A stretch of 64,000 nt of DNA from Sphingomicrobium sp. (GCA_025450755.1 JANWLR010000042.1:1-64000), one strand, 5' to 3'. Positions 9,794 to 20,300 are shown, numbered from the stretch's first letter. Notes: a model not told the origin generated them from the sequence alone. Numbers and translations are program-made.

Positions 9794-12148
9794 ATGAGCG
9801 CTTCGGGCGCAACCTATGTGGCGATTGTGGTGCTGGCGCTGCTCTGGCTCGGCATCGCCGCGGCCCTGGCTGTGGCCGGCGCACGGCGATTTCGGCTTGC
9901 GCAACAGGTGCTGGAAGCAGCCCAGGCGAACGCGCGGCTAATTGAGTTGATGCCCGCTCGCCCGCTGCTCGTACGGCAAGACGACCGCGTCGAAGTAGAC
10001 CAGCAGTTGCTGCGGGACCTGGGCCTGGAAAAGCGGCCTGCAAAGCTGCCGGAACTCGTCGGAAACGACAGCGGCATTGCGCCGGACGACTTGGAGGCGC
10101 TCACCGATGACATAGAGGCCGCGCGTGCGTCGGTTGGACGGCTGTCGCGCAAAGTGCGCGCGCATGGCTCTGGACGAATTTTCGACGTGCGCGGCGGACC
10201 CGCTCCGGGTGAGCAGCCAGGGACCATGCTCCTCTGGTTCTTCGACACCAGCGCCGGCGAGGAGGAGCGGGCAAAACTGTCGCTTCGCCTCAAGCAGACC
10301 GAGGCTGCGCTCGGTTCGCTAACTCATCTGATCGAGGCCGCGCCATTCCCGATGTGGTACCGCGGATCCGATCTCAAGCTCGGTCTCGTGAACAGCGCCT
10401 TTGTCCATGCTGTTGAGGGCGAGGATGCCGCTGACGTGATCGAGCGCTCGGCCGAGCTTGTCGATGCTCAGGGCGCCGATAGCGCCGTTGCTACCGCCCG
10501 CGAAGCTCATGAAAGCGGGCGCGTTGTGTCACGGATGCAGCCGGCGATCATCCATGGCGAACGGCGCATGCTTCGGGTTGTCAACGTGCCCTTGTCGACG
10601 GGCGCCGTCGCGGGGTTCGCCATTGACATACAAGACCTGGAGGACGCGCGCGCCGAACTCGCCCGTTATATTGAATCACAGCGAGAGCTTGCGGACCGAA
10701 TGACCGCCGGCACGGCCCAATTTGATGCAGACCGGATGCTGAGCTTCTTCAATCGTCCATTCGCCGCAATGACCAAGCTCGATCCCGAATGGCTCGCCGA
10801 GCAGCCGGAATTCGACCGGTTGATCGAGCGCATGCGCGATGAGCAGCGGCTTCCCGAAACGCGCGACTTTCCTGCCTGGAAAGAGGAGCGGCGCGGCTGG
10901 TTCACAAGCGCCGAGGAAGTGCTTGAGGAAGAATGGATGCTTCCGAACGGCGACCATATTCGCGTGGTTGCCCAGCCTCTTCCGGACGGCGGACTTCGCT
11001 TGTTCCTCGAGGACCGGACCGAACAGCTGCGCCTCGCGTCAGCCCGTGACACTCTGCTTCGCGTGCGCGCAGCGACCTTCGACAATCTGTTCGAGGCGAT
11101 CAGCGTATTTGCCAGCGACGGGCGACTCTACACCTGGAACAGCCGCTTTCTCGAAGATTGGGAATTGGACGAGGAATGGCTCACCACGCACCCCCGGGTT
11201 GACGAGCTGGTTCCAGCGATGGCTCGAAAGCTCGTCAACCCAACCACGGCTGCTCAGATCCGCGAAATGGTCCGCCAGACGACCAATGAGCGCCAATCCG
11301 CCACTGGCCGGATTTCCATGACCGACGGACGTCATTTCCAGTTCGCCGCAGTTCCTCTGCCGGATGGAAACGCGCTCTTCACAATGGTCGACGTGACGGA
11401 CTCGACGCGTATCGAAGCGGCACTCCGGGAGCGTGCGGCAGCCCTCGAAGAAGCCGATCGGGTGAAAACCGATTTCGTCGCCAACATGAGCTACGAGCTA
11501 AGAACCCCCCTGACCTCGATCGGCGGCTTCGCGGAACTCCTAGCCGGGGGATATGCCGGCGACCTATCGCCAAAGGCGCGGGATTATGTGAGCGCCATCG
11601 TCGAATCCGTGGAACGCCTGTCGAAGCTGATCAATGACGTGCTCGATCTCACGACAGGCGACACTCGTGGCGTGGCGCTTGAGAAGGAGCGTGTCGACAT
11701 TGCGGGACTTTGCCGCGCTGCGGTCGAGACAGCGAAGGAAAGGGCTACGGAAAAGGCGCAGAAGCTCGAGGTGGGGATATCCCAGACTGCGGGCTATGTG
11801 TTCGGGGATGCACGGCGGTTGCGCGAGTCCGTCGAACACGTACTCCATAACGCGATTGCCTATACGGACCGGAAAGGCCGCATTTCGCTGAACGCCGATG
11901 GCGACAAAAAGAATGCCGTCATCCGGATCCAGGATAATGGGTCGGGGATCGACAGCGAAGACTTGCCGCGAGTCTTCAACCGTTTCGACAGAGTGGTTGA
12001 GGCCGGCATGCGCGGCGAAGCGGCGCTCGGCCTTGGTCTGCCGCTAACCCAGCAGTTCATCGAGGCGCATGGCGGCACGGTTGAACTGGAATCCGAAAAG
12101 GGCAAGGGCACAACGGTAACGCTCACGATTCCTCGCGGAACACGATGA
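9794..12148 (+). CDS. divL: DivL-like cell-cycle (pseudo)kinase with tyrosine in place of the phospho-acceptor histidine
   Basis: A 784-residue membrane sensor-kinase relative. A transmembrane helix spans about residues 5-27, followed by PAS-like segments (about 190-300 and 430-540), a DHp domain (about 555-625) and a HATPase domain (about 670-780, with the N-box HNAIAY, DNGSGID and the G-rich GLGLPL). The H-box reads NMSYELRTPL, so the usual His is Tyr567. That substitution is the hallmark of Caulobacter DivL (Tyr550), which regulates CckA and hence CtrA in response to DivK. By homology this protein should control cell polarity and division rather than work as an ordinary kinase. It overlaps tsaE by 4 bp and heads a tightly packed run of genes. 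A GA-rich ribosome site precedes the ATG. Confidence 0.85.
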   Translation: MSASGATYVAIVVLALLWLGIAAALAVAGARRFRLAQQVLEAAQANARLIELMPARPLLVRQDDRVEVDQQLLRDLGLEKRPAKLPELVGNDSGIAPDDLEALTDDIEAARASVGRLSRKVRAHGSGRIFDVRGGPAPGEQPGTMLLWFFDTSAGEEERAKLSLRLKQTEAALGSLTHLIEAAPFPMWYRGSDLKLGLVNSAFVHAVEGEDAADVIERSAELVDAQGADSAVATAREAHESGRVVSRMQPAIIHGERRMLRVVNVPLSTGAVAGFAIDIQDLEDARAELARYIESQRELADRMTAGTAQFDADRMLSFFNRPFAAMTKLDPEWLAEQPEFDRLIERMRDEQRLPETRDFPAWKEERRGWFTSAEEVLEEEWMLPNGDHIRVVAQPLPDGGLRLFLEDRTEQLRLASARDTLLRVRAATFDNLFEAISVFASDGRLYTWNSRFLEDWELDEEWLTTHPRVDELVPAMARKLVNPTTAAQIREMVRQTTNERQSATGRISMTDGRHFQFAAVPLPDGNALFTMVDVTDSTRIEAALRERAAALEEADRVKTDFVANMSYELRTPLTSIGGFAELLAGGYAGDLSPKARDYVSAIVESVERLSKLINDVLDLTTGDTRGVALEKERVDIAGLCRAAVETAKERATEKAQKLEVGISQTAGYVFGDARRLRESVEHVLHNAIAYTDRKGRISLNADGDKKNAVIRIQDNGSGIDSEDLPRVFNRFDRVVEAGMRGEAALGLGLPLTQQFIEAHGGTVELESEKGKGTTVTLTIPRGTR

Positions 12149-12579
12149 TCCTCAGAACAGAAGAGGATACGGCGCGGGCAGGGGCCGCGCTCGCGCGTGT
12201 TGCCCGTGCAGGAGACATAATCACGCTTTCCGGGCCTCTCGGAGTCGGCAAGACGGCACTTGCTCGCGGCTTCATCGAGGCCCTTGGGCATGAAGCGGAT
12301 GTTCCAAGTCCAAGCTTCGCGATCGTTCAACCCTATGAAAATCTCAATCCATCCGTCTGGCACGTCGATCTTTACAGGATCGAGGTACCTTCAGAGATGG
12401 ACGAACTAGGCCTCGACGCGGCCGCTGATGCGATCCTGCTGGTCGAATGGCCAGAGCGGGCAGGACGGGCGGCGTGGCCGGATTCTCTCGCATTATCGCT
12501 GGACTTCGGTCCGAATGCCGAGAGAATCTTGACAGCAAAGGTGCCCCGGTCATGGGAGGGCCGATGGCCCCCTCAATGA
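12145..12579 (+). CDS. tsaE: tRNA threonylcarbamoyladenosine biosynthesis ATPase TsaE
   Basis: A 144-residue P-loop protein of the TsaE (YjeE) family, which drives the TsaB-TsaD complex that makes the universal t6A modification at position 37 of ANN-decoding tRNAs. The Walker A motif is GPLGVGKTALARGF, followed by the conserved SPSFAIVQPY segment, the HVDLYRI motif and VEWPERAG. The length is normal for the family. Its ATG overlaps the divL stop codon (ATGA) and its own stop overlaps the next start, so translation is probably coupled through the operon. Confidence 0.95.
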   Translation: MILRTEEDTARAGAALARVARAGDIITLSGPLGVGKTALARGFIEALGHEADVPSPSFAIVQPYENLNPSVWHVDLYRIEVPSEMDELGLDAAADAILLVEWPERAGRAAWPDSLALSLDFGPNAERILTAKVPRSWEGRWPPQ

Positions 12580-13562
12580 CTCCGCCGCCACATGCCCCTG
12601 ATTTTCTTGCCGCATTCGGTTGGGCAGGCGCCGAAATCCTTCCGCTCGCCGGCGACGCGTCATTCCGGCGCTATTTTCGGGTGGTGCTGGGTGACCGAAG
12701 TGCGGTCCTGATGGACGCTCCGCCGCCCCACGAAGACCCGCAACCGTTCATCGCAGTAGCGGAATGGCTGATCGGGCGAGGCCTGAGCGCGCCGGAGATT
12801 CTCGCACGCGATTTGGAGAAAGGGCTCCTGTTGCTCGGAGACTTTGGCAGTGCGCGCCTTCGCGAGACGCTCGACGTGGATCCGCAGCGCGAACGCGAGC
12901 TGTATGAGCTGGCGACCGACCTGCTCGTCCACCTCCACGAACATCCGCCCATGGAAGGGCTCAACCCACATGGGCTCGACCAGTGGCTCGAGGAACTGAA
13001 GCTGTTCACGGAGTGGTACTGCAGCGCGGTGGGCGCCGATGTCGACGTGGATGCCTATCAAGCGGCCTGGCGCGAGGTGCTCGAACCGATTGCAGGTGAT
13101 GGTCTGGGCCCCGTAACGGTATTGCGGGATTACCATGCCGAGAACATCATGCTGGTCGAAGGGCGAGGCGGGGTCGAGCATTTTGGCCTGCTCGATTTCC
13201 AGGACGCACTTGCTGGACATCCAGCGTATGACCTCGCTTCAGTCCTGGAAGATGCCCGGCGCGATGTATCTCCGGAGGTCGAACGGACGATGATAGACCG
13301 GTACGTCGCAGCAACCGGCCACAATGAGCAATTCGAGCGCGCCTACTGGTCACTCGCGGCACAGCGCAACACGCGCATCCTTGGGGTCTTCACACGCCTG
13401 TGGAAGCGCGACAACAAGCCCGGCTATCGCCGCTTTCAGCCTCGCATGTGGGGCCTGCTCGAGCGGGACCTTGCTCAGCCGAACCTCAAGCCAGTTCGCA
13501 ACTGGTTCGATGTAAACATCCCCGACGAGTTTCGTCGCGCACCGTGGAAGCAAGCTGCATGA
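12576..13562 (+). CDS. amgK: N-acetylmuramate/N-acetylglucosamine anomeric kinase AmgK
   Basis: A protein of about 328 residues with the aminoglycoside-phosphotransferase fold. Kinase features visible are the GDASFRRYFR nucleotide loop, the catalytic-loop region VLRDYHAENIMLVEG and LLDFQDALAGHPAYDLAS with the metal-binding Asp. Together with the downstream uridylyltransferase this is the AmgK-MurU pair described in Pseudomonas and in Caulobacter, where AmgK phosphorylates MurNAc at the anomeric position. Start choice: ATG at 12576 overlaps the tsaE stop (ATGA); in-frame ATGs at 12564 and 12552 are alternatives, the former with GGAGGG only 3 bp upstream. Confidence 0.88.
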   Translation: MTPPPHAPDFLAAFGWAGAEILPLAGDASFRRYFRVVLGDRSAVLMDAPPPHEDPQPFIAVAEWLIGRGLSAPEILARDLEKGLLLLGDFGSARLRETLDVDPQRERELYELATDLLVHLHEHPPMEGLNPHGLDQWLEELKLFTEWYCSAVGADVDVDAYQAAWREVLEPIAGDGLGPVTVLRDYHAENIMLVEGRGGVEHFGLLDFQDALAGHPAYDLASVLEDARRDVSPEVERTMIDRYVAATGHNEQFERAYWSLAAQRNTRILGVFTRLWKRDNKPGYRRFQPRMWGLLERDLAQPNLKPVRNWFDVNIPDEFRRAPWKQAA

Positions 13563-14320
13563 TCCAGGCCAAACGTGCCCTTCGAATTCGCGCCGAAGTG
13601 CCGGCGGAGGTCCCCCAGACGGCGATGATCATGGCTGCAGGACTGGGCAAGCGAATGCGCCCGCTTACTGCGACCAAACCCAAGCCCCTGATCGAAGTAG
13701 GCGGGAAGGCGCTGCTGGACCATGTTCTTGAAAAACTTCGCCTCGCGGGGGTGAAGAAGGTCGTGGTCAACGTCCATTATCTCGCCGACGCGCTCGAGGC
13801 GCATCTTGAGAGCCGCGACCACGGTCTGGATGTTGTCATCTCCGACGAACGCGACCTGCTGATGGAGACCGGTGGCGGACTCATCAAGGCGGCGCCGCTC
13901 ATCGACTGCGATCCGTTCCTGGCATTGAACAGTGATAATTTGTGGATCGATGGGCCTGCCGACACGATCAAGCTCCTCGCGTCGCAATGGGACCACAGAA
14001 AGATGGATGCGCTCCTGCTTCTTGTGCCGCAGGCTCGTGCGCTCGGTCATAAAGGCATGGGCGACTTCCACATGGATCGCGAGGGAAGAATCCGCCGCCG
14101 CGAACGCAGCCATGTCGCGCCATTCGTCTTTACCGGCATACAGATTGCATCGAAGCGGTTGCTGCGCGACGCGCCGGAAGGTCCGTTTTCGACCAACCTT
14201 TTGTGGGATAGGGCGATCGAGGAGGGTCGCGCGTTTGGCGCCGTCCATCAGGGGCTATGGTTTGACGTCGGAACTCCACAATCGATTCGCTTTACCGAGG
14301 CGGCGATCGAGAATGTCTGA
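13559..14320 (+). CDS. murU: N-acetylmuramate-1-phosphate uridylyltransferase MurU
   Basis: A 253-residue nucleotidyltransferase. The signature MAAGLGKRMRPLTATKPKPL binds UTP and sugar phosphate, with ETGGGLIKA and the NSDNLW metal-binding Asp segment following. It would convert MurNAc-1-phosphate and UTP to UDP-MurNAc, completing the recycling step begun by AmgK. The chosen ATG overlaps the amgK stop codon; the frame stays open further upstream, but that extension lies inside amgK. It overlaps the next gene by 8 bp, so amgK, murU and addB should be one transcript. Confidence 0.9.
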   Translation: MIQAKRALRIRAEVPAEVPQTAMIMAAGLGKRMRPLTATKPKPLIEVGGKALLDHVLEKLRLAGVKKVVVNVHYLADALEAHLESRDHGLDVVISDERDLLMETGGGLIKAAPLIDCDPFLALNSDNLWIDGPADTIKLLASQWDHRKMDALLLLVPQARALGHKGMGDFHMDREGRIRRRERSHVAPFVFTGIQIASKRLLRDAPEGPFSTNLLWDRAIEEGRAFGAVHQGLWFDVGTPQSIRFTEAAIENV

Positions 14321-17189
14321 CCCAGGCCGGGTCGGCGTTTACACCATTCCCTCGCACCGCTCCTTTGCCGATGCGCTCGCAGCTGGGCTGATCGCCCAGT
14401 TCGGCGGGGCCCCTCTCGGACTGGCACAGGGACGAATCCTGCTGCCGAACAACCGGGCTGTGAGGGCAGTTACAGACGCCTTCGTCCGGGTGAGCGGCGA
14501 CGGGCTACTGCTGCCGCGATTGATTCCGGTCGGTGATCCGGAGCTCCACGAACGGCTTGGGGGGGGCCTTGACCGAATTGACGAGAATGACGCCGTTCCG
14601 CCTGCGATTGATCCTACCGAACGGTTGCTTACGCTGGCGTCGATTGTCCGCGGGGAAGGGAGCGCCGAAAGCTTGCGCCTCGCGGCCGATCTAGCGCGCA
14701 CGCTCGATTCCCTGCTGGTCGAGGAAGTGGCCCCGCATCGGCTGAAAGACGCGGTTTCGGAGGCGAGCGATCTTGCGCGTCATTGGGAAAAGTCGCTCGA
14801 AAAGCTCAAGCTCATCTACGATGAATGGCCGCAAATCCTGGCTGAGCAAGGAAAGATCGATCTTGCCGAGCGTCGCAATCGCCTGCTCCGTGGGTTGGCG
14901 AAGAGGTGGGAGCATGAACCGCCCGAGGGTTTCACAGTGGCCGCGGGCATTACGACGGCGGCACCAGCCGTCGCGGCACTGGTCGCGCGCGTGGCGCGAA
15001 TGCCTCGCGGAATGGCCGTGCTGCCGGGACTTTGGCTCAGCAATATATTCCCCCAAGAGGAATGGGAGGCGCTCGGGCCCGACGAAAACGGGCGCGGGGA
15101 ATCGACACATCCGCAGTTTCATTTGAAGCTTCTTCTCGACAGTATCGGCGTCGCTCGAAATGAGGTTCAAGCCTGGCGCTGGTCTGGCGGAGGTGCTTCG
15201 TCGCCGGCGCGGGGCCGCGCCGTCGCCAATGCCATGGCCGCCCCCAGCTTCTCGCACAAATGGGAGATCCTCAAGCCCGGCGAACGGCGCCTCAGCGGCA
15301 TTCGATTGGCCGTACTTCCCGATCCGGCTGCGGAAGCCCAGGCAATCGCTCTTGCTCTCCGGGAAGCGCTTGAAACTCCCGGAAAGGCCGCAGCTCTGGT
15401 CACCCCCGATCGTCAGCTGGCGGGCCGTGTTTCAGCGCTGCTCGCGCGTTGGCGAATCGAGGCGGACGACAGCGCGGGCAAGCCCCTCTCGGCTACACCG
15501 GCGGGAACGCTCATGCTCGCCGTCGCGAGCGCTTCGGCCGAGGAGATGGCGCCGGTGACGCTCCTGGCGCTGCTGAAGCATCCGTTGGTGGGCGGAGAAG
15601 GCGGCGAAAGAATTGCGTGGCTCGATTCCGTTCGCGAGCTCGACCTGAAGCTTCGCGGGCCGCGTCCGCCGGCTGGACTTGCTGGGCTCGACGCTCATTT
15701 CGGCGCTCTGCTGCAGTGGCGGCGGGTGCGTCAGAAGATCGAAGCTCTCGACGGAGTGCTCCGCAAACCCGTGTCACTGGCGGACCTCGCTATCATCCTG
15801 TCGGATGCCGCAGAGAGCTTGGCGGGCGATTCGGCATGGCGTGGCCCGGCGGGGCGCATGGCGGCGGAAAGGCTCGCGGAACTGCAGTCGTCGAAGTCTG
15901 CACGGCAGCTCTTGGTTGCCGCCGAAGACGTCGTACCCCTGCTTCGCCAACTGCTGGACTCGAGCGCAGTGCGACCGCCTTACGGCGGCCATCCGCGAGT
16001 CGCTATCTGGGGTCTGCTTGAGGCGCGTTTGCAACGTGCCGATCTGGTTGTACTCGGCGGTCTTAATGAAGGCGTCTGGCCTGCGCTTCCGACGCCCGAC
16101 CCATGGCTTCCGCCGAAGGTGCGCGCCGAACTGGAGATGCCGACTCTCGAATCCAGGATCGGCCTTGCCGCACATGATTTCGCAAGCATGCTGGGGGCTC
16201 CGGAAGTGCTGATCACGCGCGCGCGGCGCGATTCAAAGTCACCGACCATCGCCTCGCGGTTCCTGCTTCGCTTGGACGCAATCAGCGGCGGGTTGCCGCG
16301 GGACATTCAGCTCGAGCGGCTTACCCGAGCACTCGACGATCCCGGGCAGCCGCAGCCGGTTGCGCGACCGGCTCCATCGCCGCCGGGCGAGCAACGGCCG
16401 GACCGTATCTCCGTAACCTCCGTGGACCGGCTCAAGGCCGATCCATTCGCGTTCTACGCGAGCGCCATATTGGGACTGAAAGCGGAGGATCCAGTCGACG
16501 CGGATCATACCGCGCGATGGAAAGGAGAAGCCGTCCATAAGGTCTTCGAAAACTGGTTGCAGCATGACAATTGCGATCCGGACAAGCTCAAACCCAGGGC
16601 CCAGCTGCTGCTGAAGGACGAGGCCATCCATCCGATGCTGCGCGCGCTGTGGGCGCCGCGGCTCCTTGAGGCGATCGACTGGATCGCCGGAATGGAGCGT
16701 GACAATCGAGCGGAAGGCCGAAGGCCGCTGGCCGCCGAAACAAGCGGCGAGACAGTCATTGCTGGCGTAACGGTTCATGGTCGCGTCGATCGCATCGACC
16801 GGCTTGCCGACGGCGGCCTTGCAATTGTCGACTACAAGACCGGCGCGCCGCCGACCCAGAGGGCAGTGGCCGAGGGATTCGCGCTGCAGCTCGGTCTACT
16901 GGGATTGATTGGCAGCGCCGGCGGCTTCGAAGACATCGACGGGGATCCGGAGGCGTTCGAATATTGGTCGCTTCAGCGTTATCGCGGCAGCTTCGGGCGA
17001 TTGATGCGCCCCGACAAGGACATGGAACCGGGCGAGTTCCTTGATCATGCCTATCGGAACTTTTCCAAGGCGGCGGCTGACTGGCTGACCGGAAGCGAGC
17101 CGTTCACCGCGAAGCTCAATCCGGCCTATGCGCCTTATGGAGATTATGACCAGCTGATGCGGCTCGAAGAATGGTACGGCCGCAAATGA
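14313..17189 (+). CDS. addB: Double-strand-break repair protein AddB
   Basis: A protein of about 958 residues, the alphaproteobacterial AddB subunit of the AddAB helicase-nuclease that resects broken DNA ends and loads RecA. The N-terminal part is a degenerate helicase without a recognisable Walker A. The C-terminal third carries a RecB-type nuclease core (RVDRIDRL...AIVDYKTGAPP with the Asp and Lys of the PD-(D/E)XK site). I placed the start at the ATG overlapping the murU stop by 8 bp, giving MSDPGRVGVYTIPSHRSF, which fits the family N-terminus; the frame upstream is antisense-like noise inside murU. addA follows after 184 bp that hold a small antisense gene. Confidence 0.93.
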   Translation: MSDPGRVGVYTIPSHRSFADALAAGLIAQFGGAPLGLAQGRILLPNNRAVRAVTDAFVRVSGDGLLLPRLIPVGDPELHERLGGGLDRIDENDAVPPAIDPTERLLTLASIVRGEGSAESLRLAADLARTLDSLLVEEVAPHRLKDAVSEASDLARHWEKSLEKLKLIYDEWPQILAEQGKIDLAERRNRLLRGLAKRWEHEPPEGFTVAAGITTAAPAVAALVARVARMPRGMAVLPGLWLSNIFPQEEWEALGPDENGRGESTHPQFHLKLLLDSIGVARNEVQAWRWSGGGASSPARGRAVANAMAAPSFSHKWEILKPGERRLSGIRLAVLPDPAAEAQAIALALREALETPGKAAALVTPDRQLAGRVSALLARWRIEADDSAGKPLSATPAGTLMLAVASASAEEMAPVTLLALLKHPLVGGEGGERIAWLDSVRELDLKLRGPRPPAGLAGLDAHFGALLQWRRVRQKIEALDGVLRKPVSLADLAIILSDAAESLAGDSAWRGPAGRMAAERLAELQSSKSARQLLVAAEDVVPLLRQLLDSSAVRPPYGGHPRVAIWGLLEARLQRADLVVLGGLNEGVWPALPTPDPWLPPKVRAELEMPTLESRIGLAAHDFASMLGAPEVLITRARRDSKSPTIASRFLLRLDAISGGLPRDIQLERLTRALDDPGQPQPVARPAPSPPGEQRPDRISVTSVDRLKADPFAFYASAILGLKAEDPVDADHTARWKGEAVHKVFENWLQHDNCDPDKLKPRAQLLLKDEAIHPMLRALWAPRLLEAIDWIAGMERDNRAEGRRPLAAETSGETVIAGVTVHGRVDRIDRLADGGLAIVDYKTGAPPTQRAVAEGFALQLGLLGLIGSAGGFEDIDGDPEAFEYWSLQRYRGSFGRLMRPDKDMEPGEFLDHAYRNFSKAAADWLTGSEPFTAKLNPAYAPYGDYDQLMRLEEWYGRK

Positions 17190-17191
17190 AG

Positions 17192-17332
17192 CTAGCGCCG
17201 CGGCTTCTTTCTAATCTTCGACGCGTAGAGGAGGGCGGCAACGATCGCCGCCGAGCCAATGCCGACGGCTACGCCGGCCTTGACCAGCTTGTTACGCCGC
17301 TCTTCGCTGGCCCTGTCGAATTCGTCGTCCAT
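17192..17332 (-). CDS. Small single-span membrane protein between addB and addA
   Basis: A 46-residue open frame on the minus strand in the addB-addA gap. It begins MDDEFDRASEERRNKLVKAG, has one hydrophobic helix (about residues 20-38, AGVAVGIGSAAIVAALLYAS) and ends in the basic tail KIRKKPRR. That is a coherent topology: acidic/basic N-terminal region, one span, positive cytoplasmic end. GC-rich codon use looks like the neighbours. Function is unknown. It is too short for most gene finders. A gene of this shape is what I would expect from a real small membrane protein, but I cannot test conservation here. Confidence 0.6.
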   Translation of the reverse strand: MDDEFDRASEERRNKLVKAGVAVGIGSAAIVAALLYASKIRKKPRR

Positions 17333-17373
17333 CGGCGATTCTCTATGGTCTTGGGCGCGCGTTGGGAAGCGGT

Positions 17374-20300
17374 ATGAGCGAGCGGTTCAAAATCTTTCCG
17401 CCGCTGATGGATGAGCAGGCGCTCGCGGCCGATCCCAAGGCGCATGCGTCGCTTTCAGCCTCGGCGGGGACCGGGAAAACGCAGGTCCTCACGGCGCGGG
17501 TTCTCCTGCTTCTGCTTCAGGGCGCGCGGCCTGAATCCATCCTCTGCCTTACCTTCACGAAGGCAGCAGCCGCAGAGATGGCGAATCGTATCGGCGCTCG
17601 ATTGGCTGCCTGGGTGCGCATTCCCGAAAAGGTCCTGCGCAAGGACCTCTTCGCGCTCCGCGCCCAGACCGATCCGCAAACCATCGAACGCGCGCGCCAA
17701 TTGTTCGCCAAGGTGCTAGATTGCCCCGGGGGGCTGAAGGTCCAGACGATCCACAGCTTCGCCCAGGGCTTGCTCGCCGCCTTTCCGGCGGAAGCCGGGA
17801 TTGTGCCTGGTTTCCAACCAATCGATGGAAGGGCGGAGCAGGAGTTGGTACGCCGTACGCTCGCCGACCTGATGGCTGATTCAGAAGCGCGCCAAGATGA
17901 AGACTTAATCGGCGACGTCCAATGTCTCAGCCGGAGATTGGGTGAGGCTGGGGCGATCGAATATCTCCAGGCATGCGCGCGCGAGCCCGAGGCAATGGCG
18001 CGCCTCGGCGATCGAGCGATGATCGAGCCTACGATCCGCAGGCTAATGGATCTGCCCGATGAATCGGTCGAGGACTATATCGCGCATTATTGCGGCGACG
18101 ATCGCTTCGACTGCGATCTTCTTCGAGCCATTGCCGAGGCCAATCGCAAATGGGGTAAGCAGACGGGCCTCGAACACGCCCAGACAATCGAGCAATGGTT
18201 GACGCTAACGCCGATTGAACGTGCAGCCCGGCTATCGGACCTCTTCAAAATCACCAAGCGGGTCTATCCGGGGCAGGCGAAGGCCGAACCCCACTACGAA
18301 TCGCATGCTGGCCGGCTCGCCGTCCTCATCGAGGAGCTGCTCCGCATCCAGAACGGTGCGCTGCTCGCGCGCGACATTGCCGCGGGGCTGCGCGCCGGAC
18401 AGGCGTTCGCGAATGCCTATGCGAAAGCAAAGCGTGCAGCTGGAGTGGCAGATTTCAACGACCTCATCGAACGGACGCGCCACCTGCTCAAGCAGCAAGG
18501 GATAGGGGATTGGGTGCGCTACAAGCTCGATCGCCAGGTCGACCATGTGCTCGTCGATGAGGCGCAGGACACCAATGCTGCTCAGTGGGAGATCATTGAG
18601 CAGCTGGTCGATGAGTTTTTCAGCGGTTCGAGCGAAAGCGAAGGGCGGAGCCGCACTCTGTTCATGGTCGGCGATTTCAAACAGGCTATCTACGGCTTCC
18701 AAGGCACTGATCCACGCAAGTTTCAGGAAGCTCGTGAAGCATTCAAGCAACGCGCCGCCGCTCTAAGCAGCGCCGGAGATCTGTTCAGCTATCACCAGCG
18801 TGCAAGGGAGTTTCGGGACCTGTCGATCGCGGCGAGCTTCCGTTCCGCACAACCAGTGCTCGACGTCGTGGACGCCGTGATCGGCACTGTCGGACACAAG
18901 GCAATGGGGCTCAGCGATGCTCCAGCGAAGCACCGCGCGCACCATCTTGATCGCACTGGAAGAGTCGAGCTGTGGGAGCCGTTCGCGGTCGACCAATCCG
19001 CTGAGGATTTGGATGAAGGCGAGGAACGGTGGATTGCCTTGCGCGATCGACATTATGCCGATGCACTCGCCGAGCGCATTCGCTTGATGCTCGAAGAGGC
19101 GCCAGTCATCGCCTCGACCGGTCAGCCGATAACTCCGGGCGACATCCTTGTGCTGGTTCGAAGCCGGGGGGAACTCGCGTCACTGATCGTCGCGCGATTG
19201 TTCTCCGCCGGAGTGCCGGTCGCAGGAGTCGATCGGCTTCAGCTCCACGAGCCCCTCGCGGTGCAGGACTTGCTCGCCGCGGTGAAATTCGCAGTGCAGC
19301 CAAACGACGATCTTAGCCTTGCCTGCTTGCTCGTGTCACCGCTGATTGGATGGGACCAGGACCGGCTCCGGGAGCTCGCCTACGGACGGAAAGTTTCGCT
19401 GTGGCGTGAACTTCGGCAACGCGCGGACGACTTCCGGGACACGCACGACGCGCTCTCGGAACTATTGCGGATTGCTGATTTCGTGAACCCGTCGCGGTTC
19501 CTCGAGACGATCCTCACCGGACCGATGCAAGGCCGGCGGAAGCTATATTCGCGCCTTGGAATGGCTGCCCGCGATCCAATCGACGAAATGATGAACAGCG
19601 CGCTCGAATTCGAACGCAACGAGACAGCGTCGCTCGATCGCTTCCTCGCCTGGTTCTCGCGCGGCACAGTCGACGTGCAGCGCGACCCCGGCCAGTCAGG
19701 GAATGAAGTGCGCGTGATGACCGTTCATGGCGCGAAGGGTCTTGAAGCGCCGGTCGTCATCGTCGCTGACGCGACGGCCGATCCCGCGCGGCTTGGACGA
19801 ACGCCGCTGACTGTCGACGTTGAAGTTGAGCAAGCCGGCCTTGTTCCGCTTCTGCGCCCGAAGAAGGACGAGCGCTGCCCTCCCTTTGAGGAGATTATCG
19901 CATCCGAGGAAAAGCGCGATCTCGAGGAGCATCTGCGCCTGCTCTATGTCGCGCTGACCAGGTCCGCCGATCGGCTGATCGTGAGCGGCGTGATGCCGAA
20001 GGCGAAAAAGGACCGGTCCGATCCGCGGCCGGCCAACTCCTGGCACTTGATCGTCGAACAGGCCATGGCTGAAATGGGAGCGACGCCTTCCGACGGGCAT
20101 GTTGCGCTCCGCTACGGGTCGGACGCAACCTCGCGGTTGAAGCGCGCTCGAGCGAAGGTCGCTTTGCCTCCCGTTGCGATTCCGGCGTGGGCCACATCGC
20201 TCGCGCCGCCGGAGGCGCGGCCGCCGCGGCCGCTCGCACCGTCTGCGATCTCCGCGGACGATGAAAGCGCACCGCCGCCGAGCGAGGCAATTCGTGCTGC

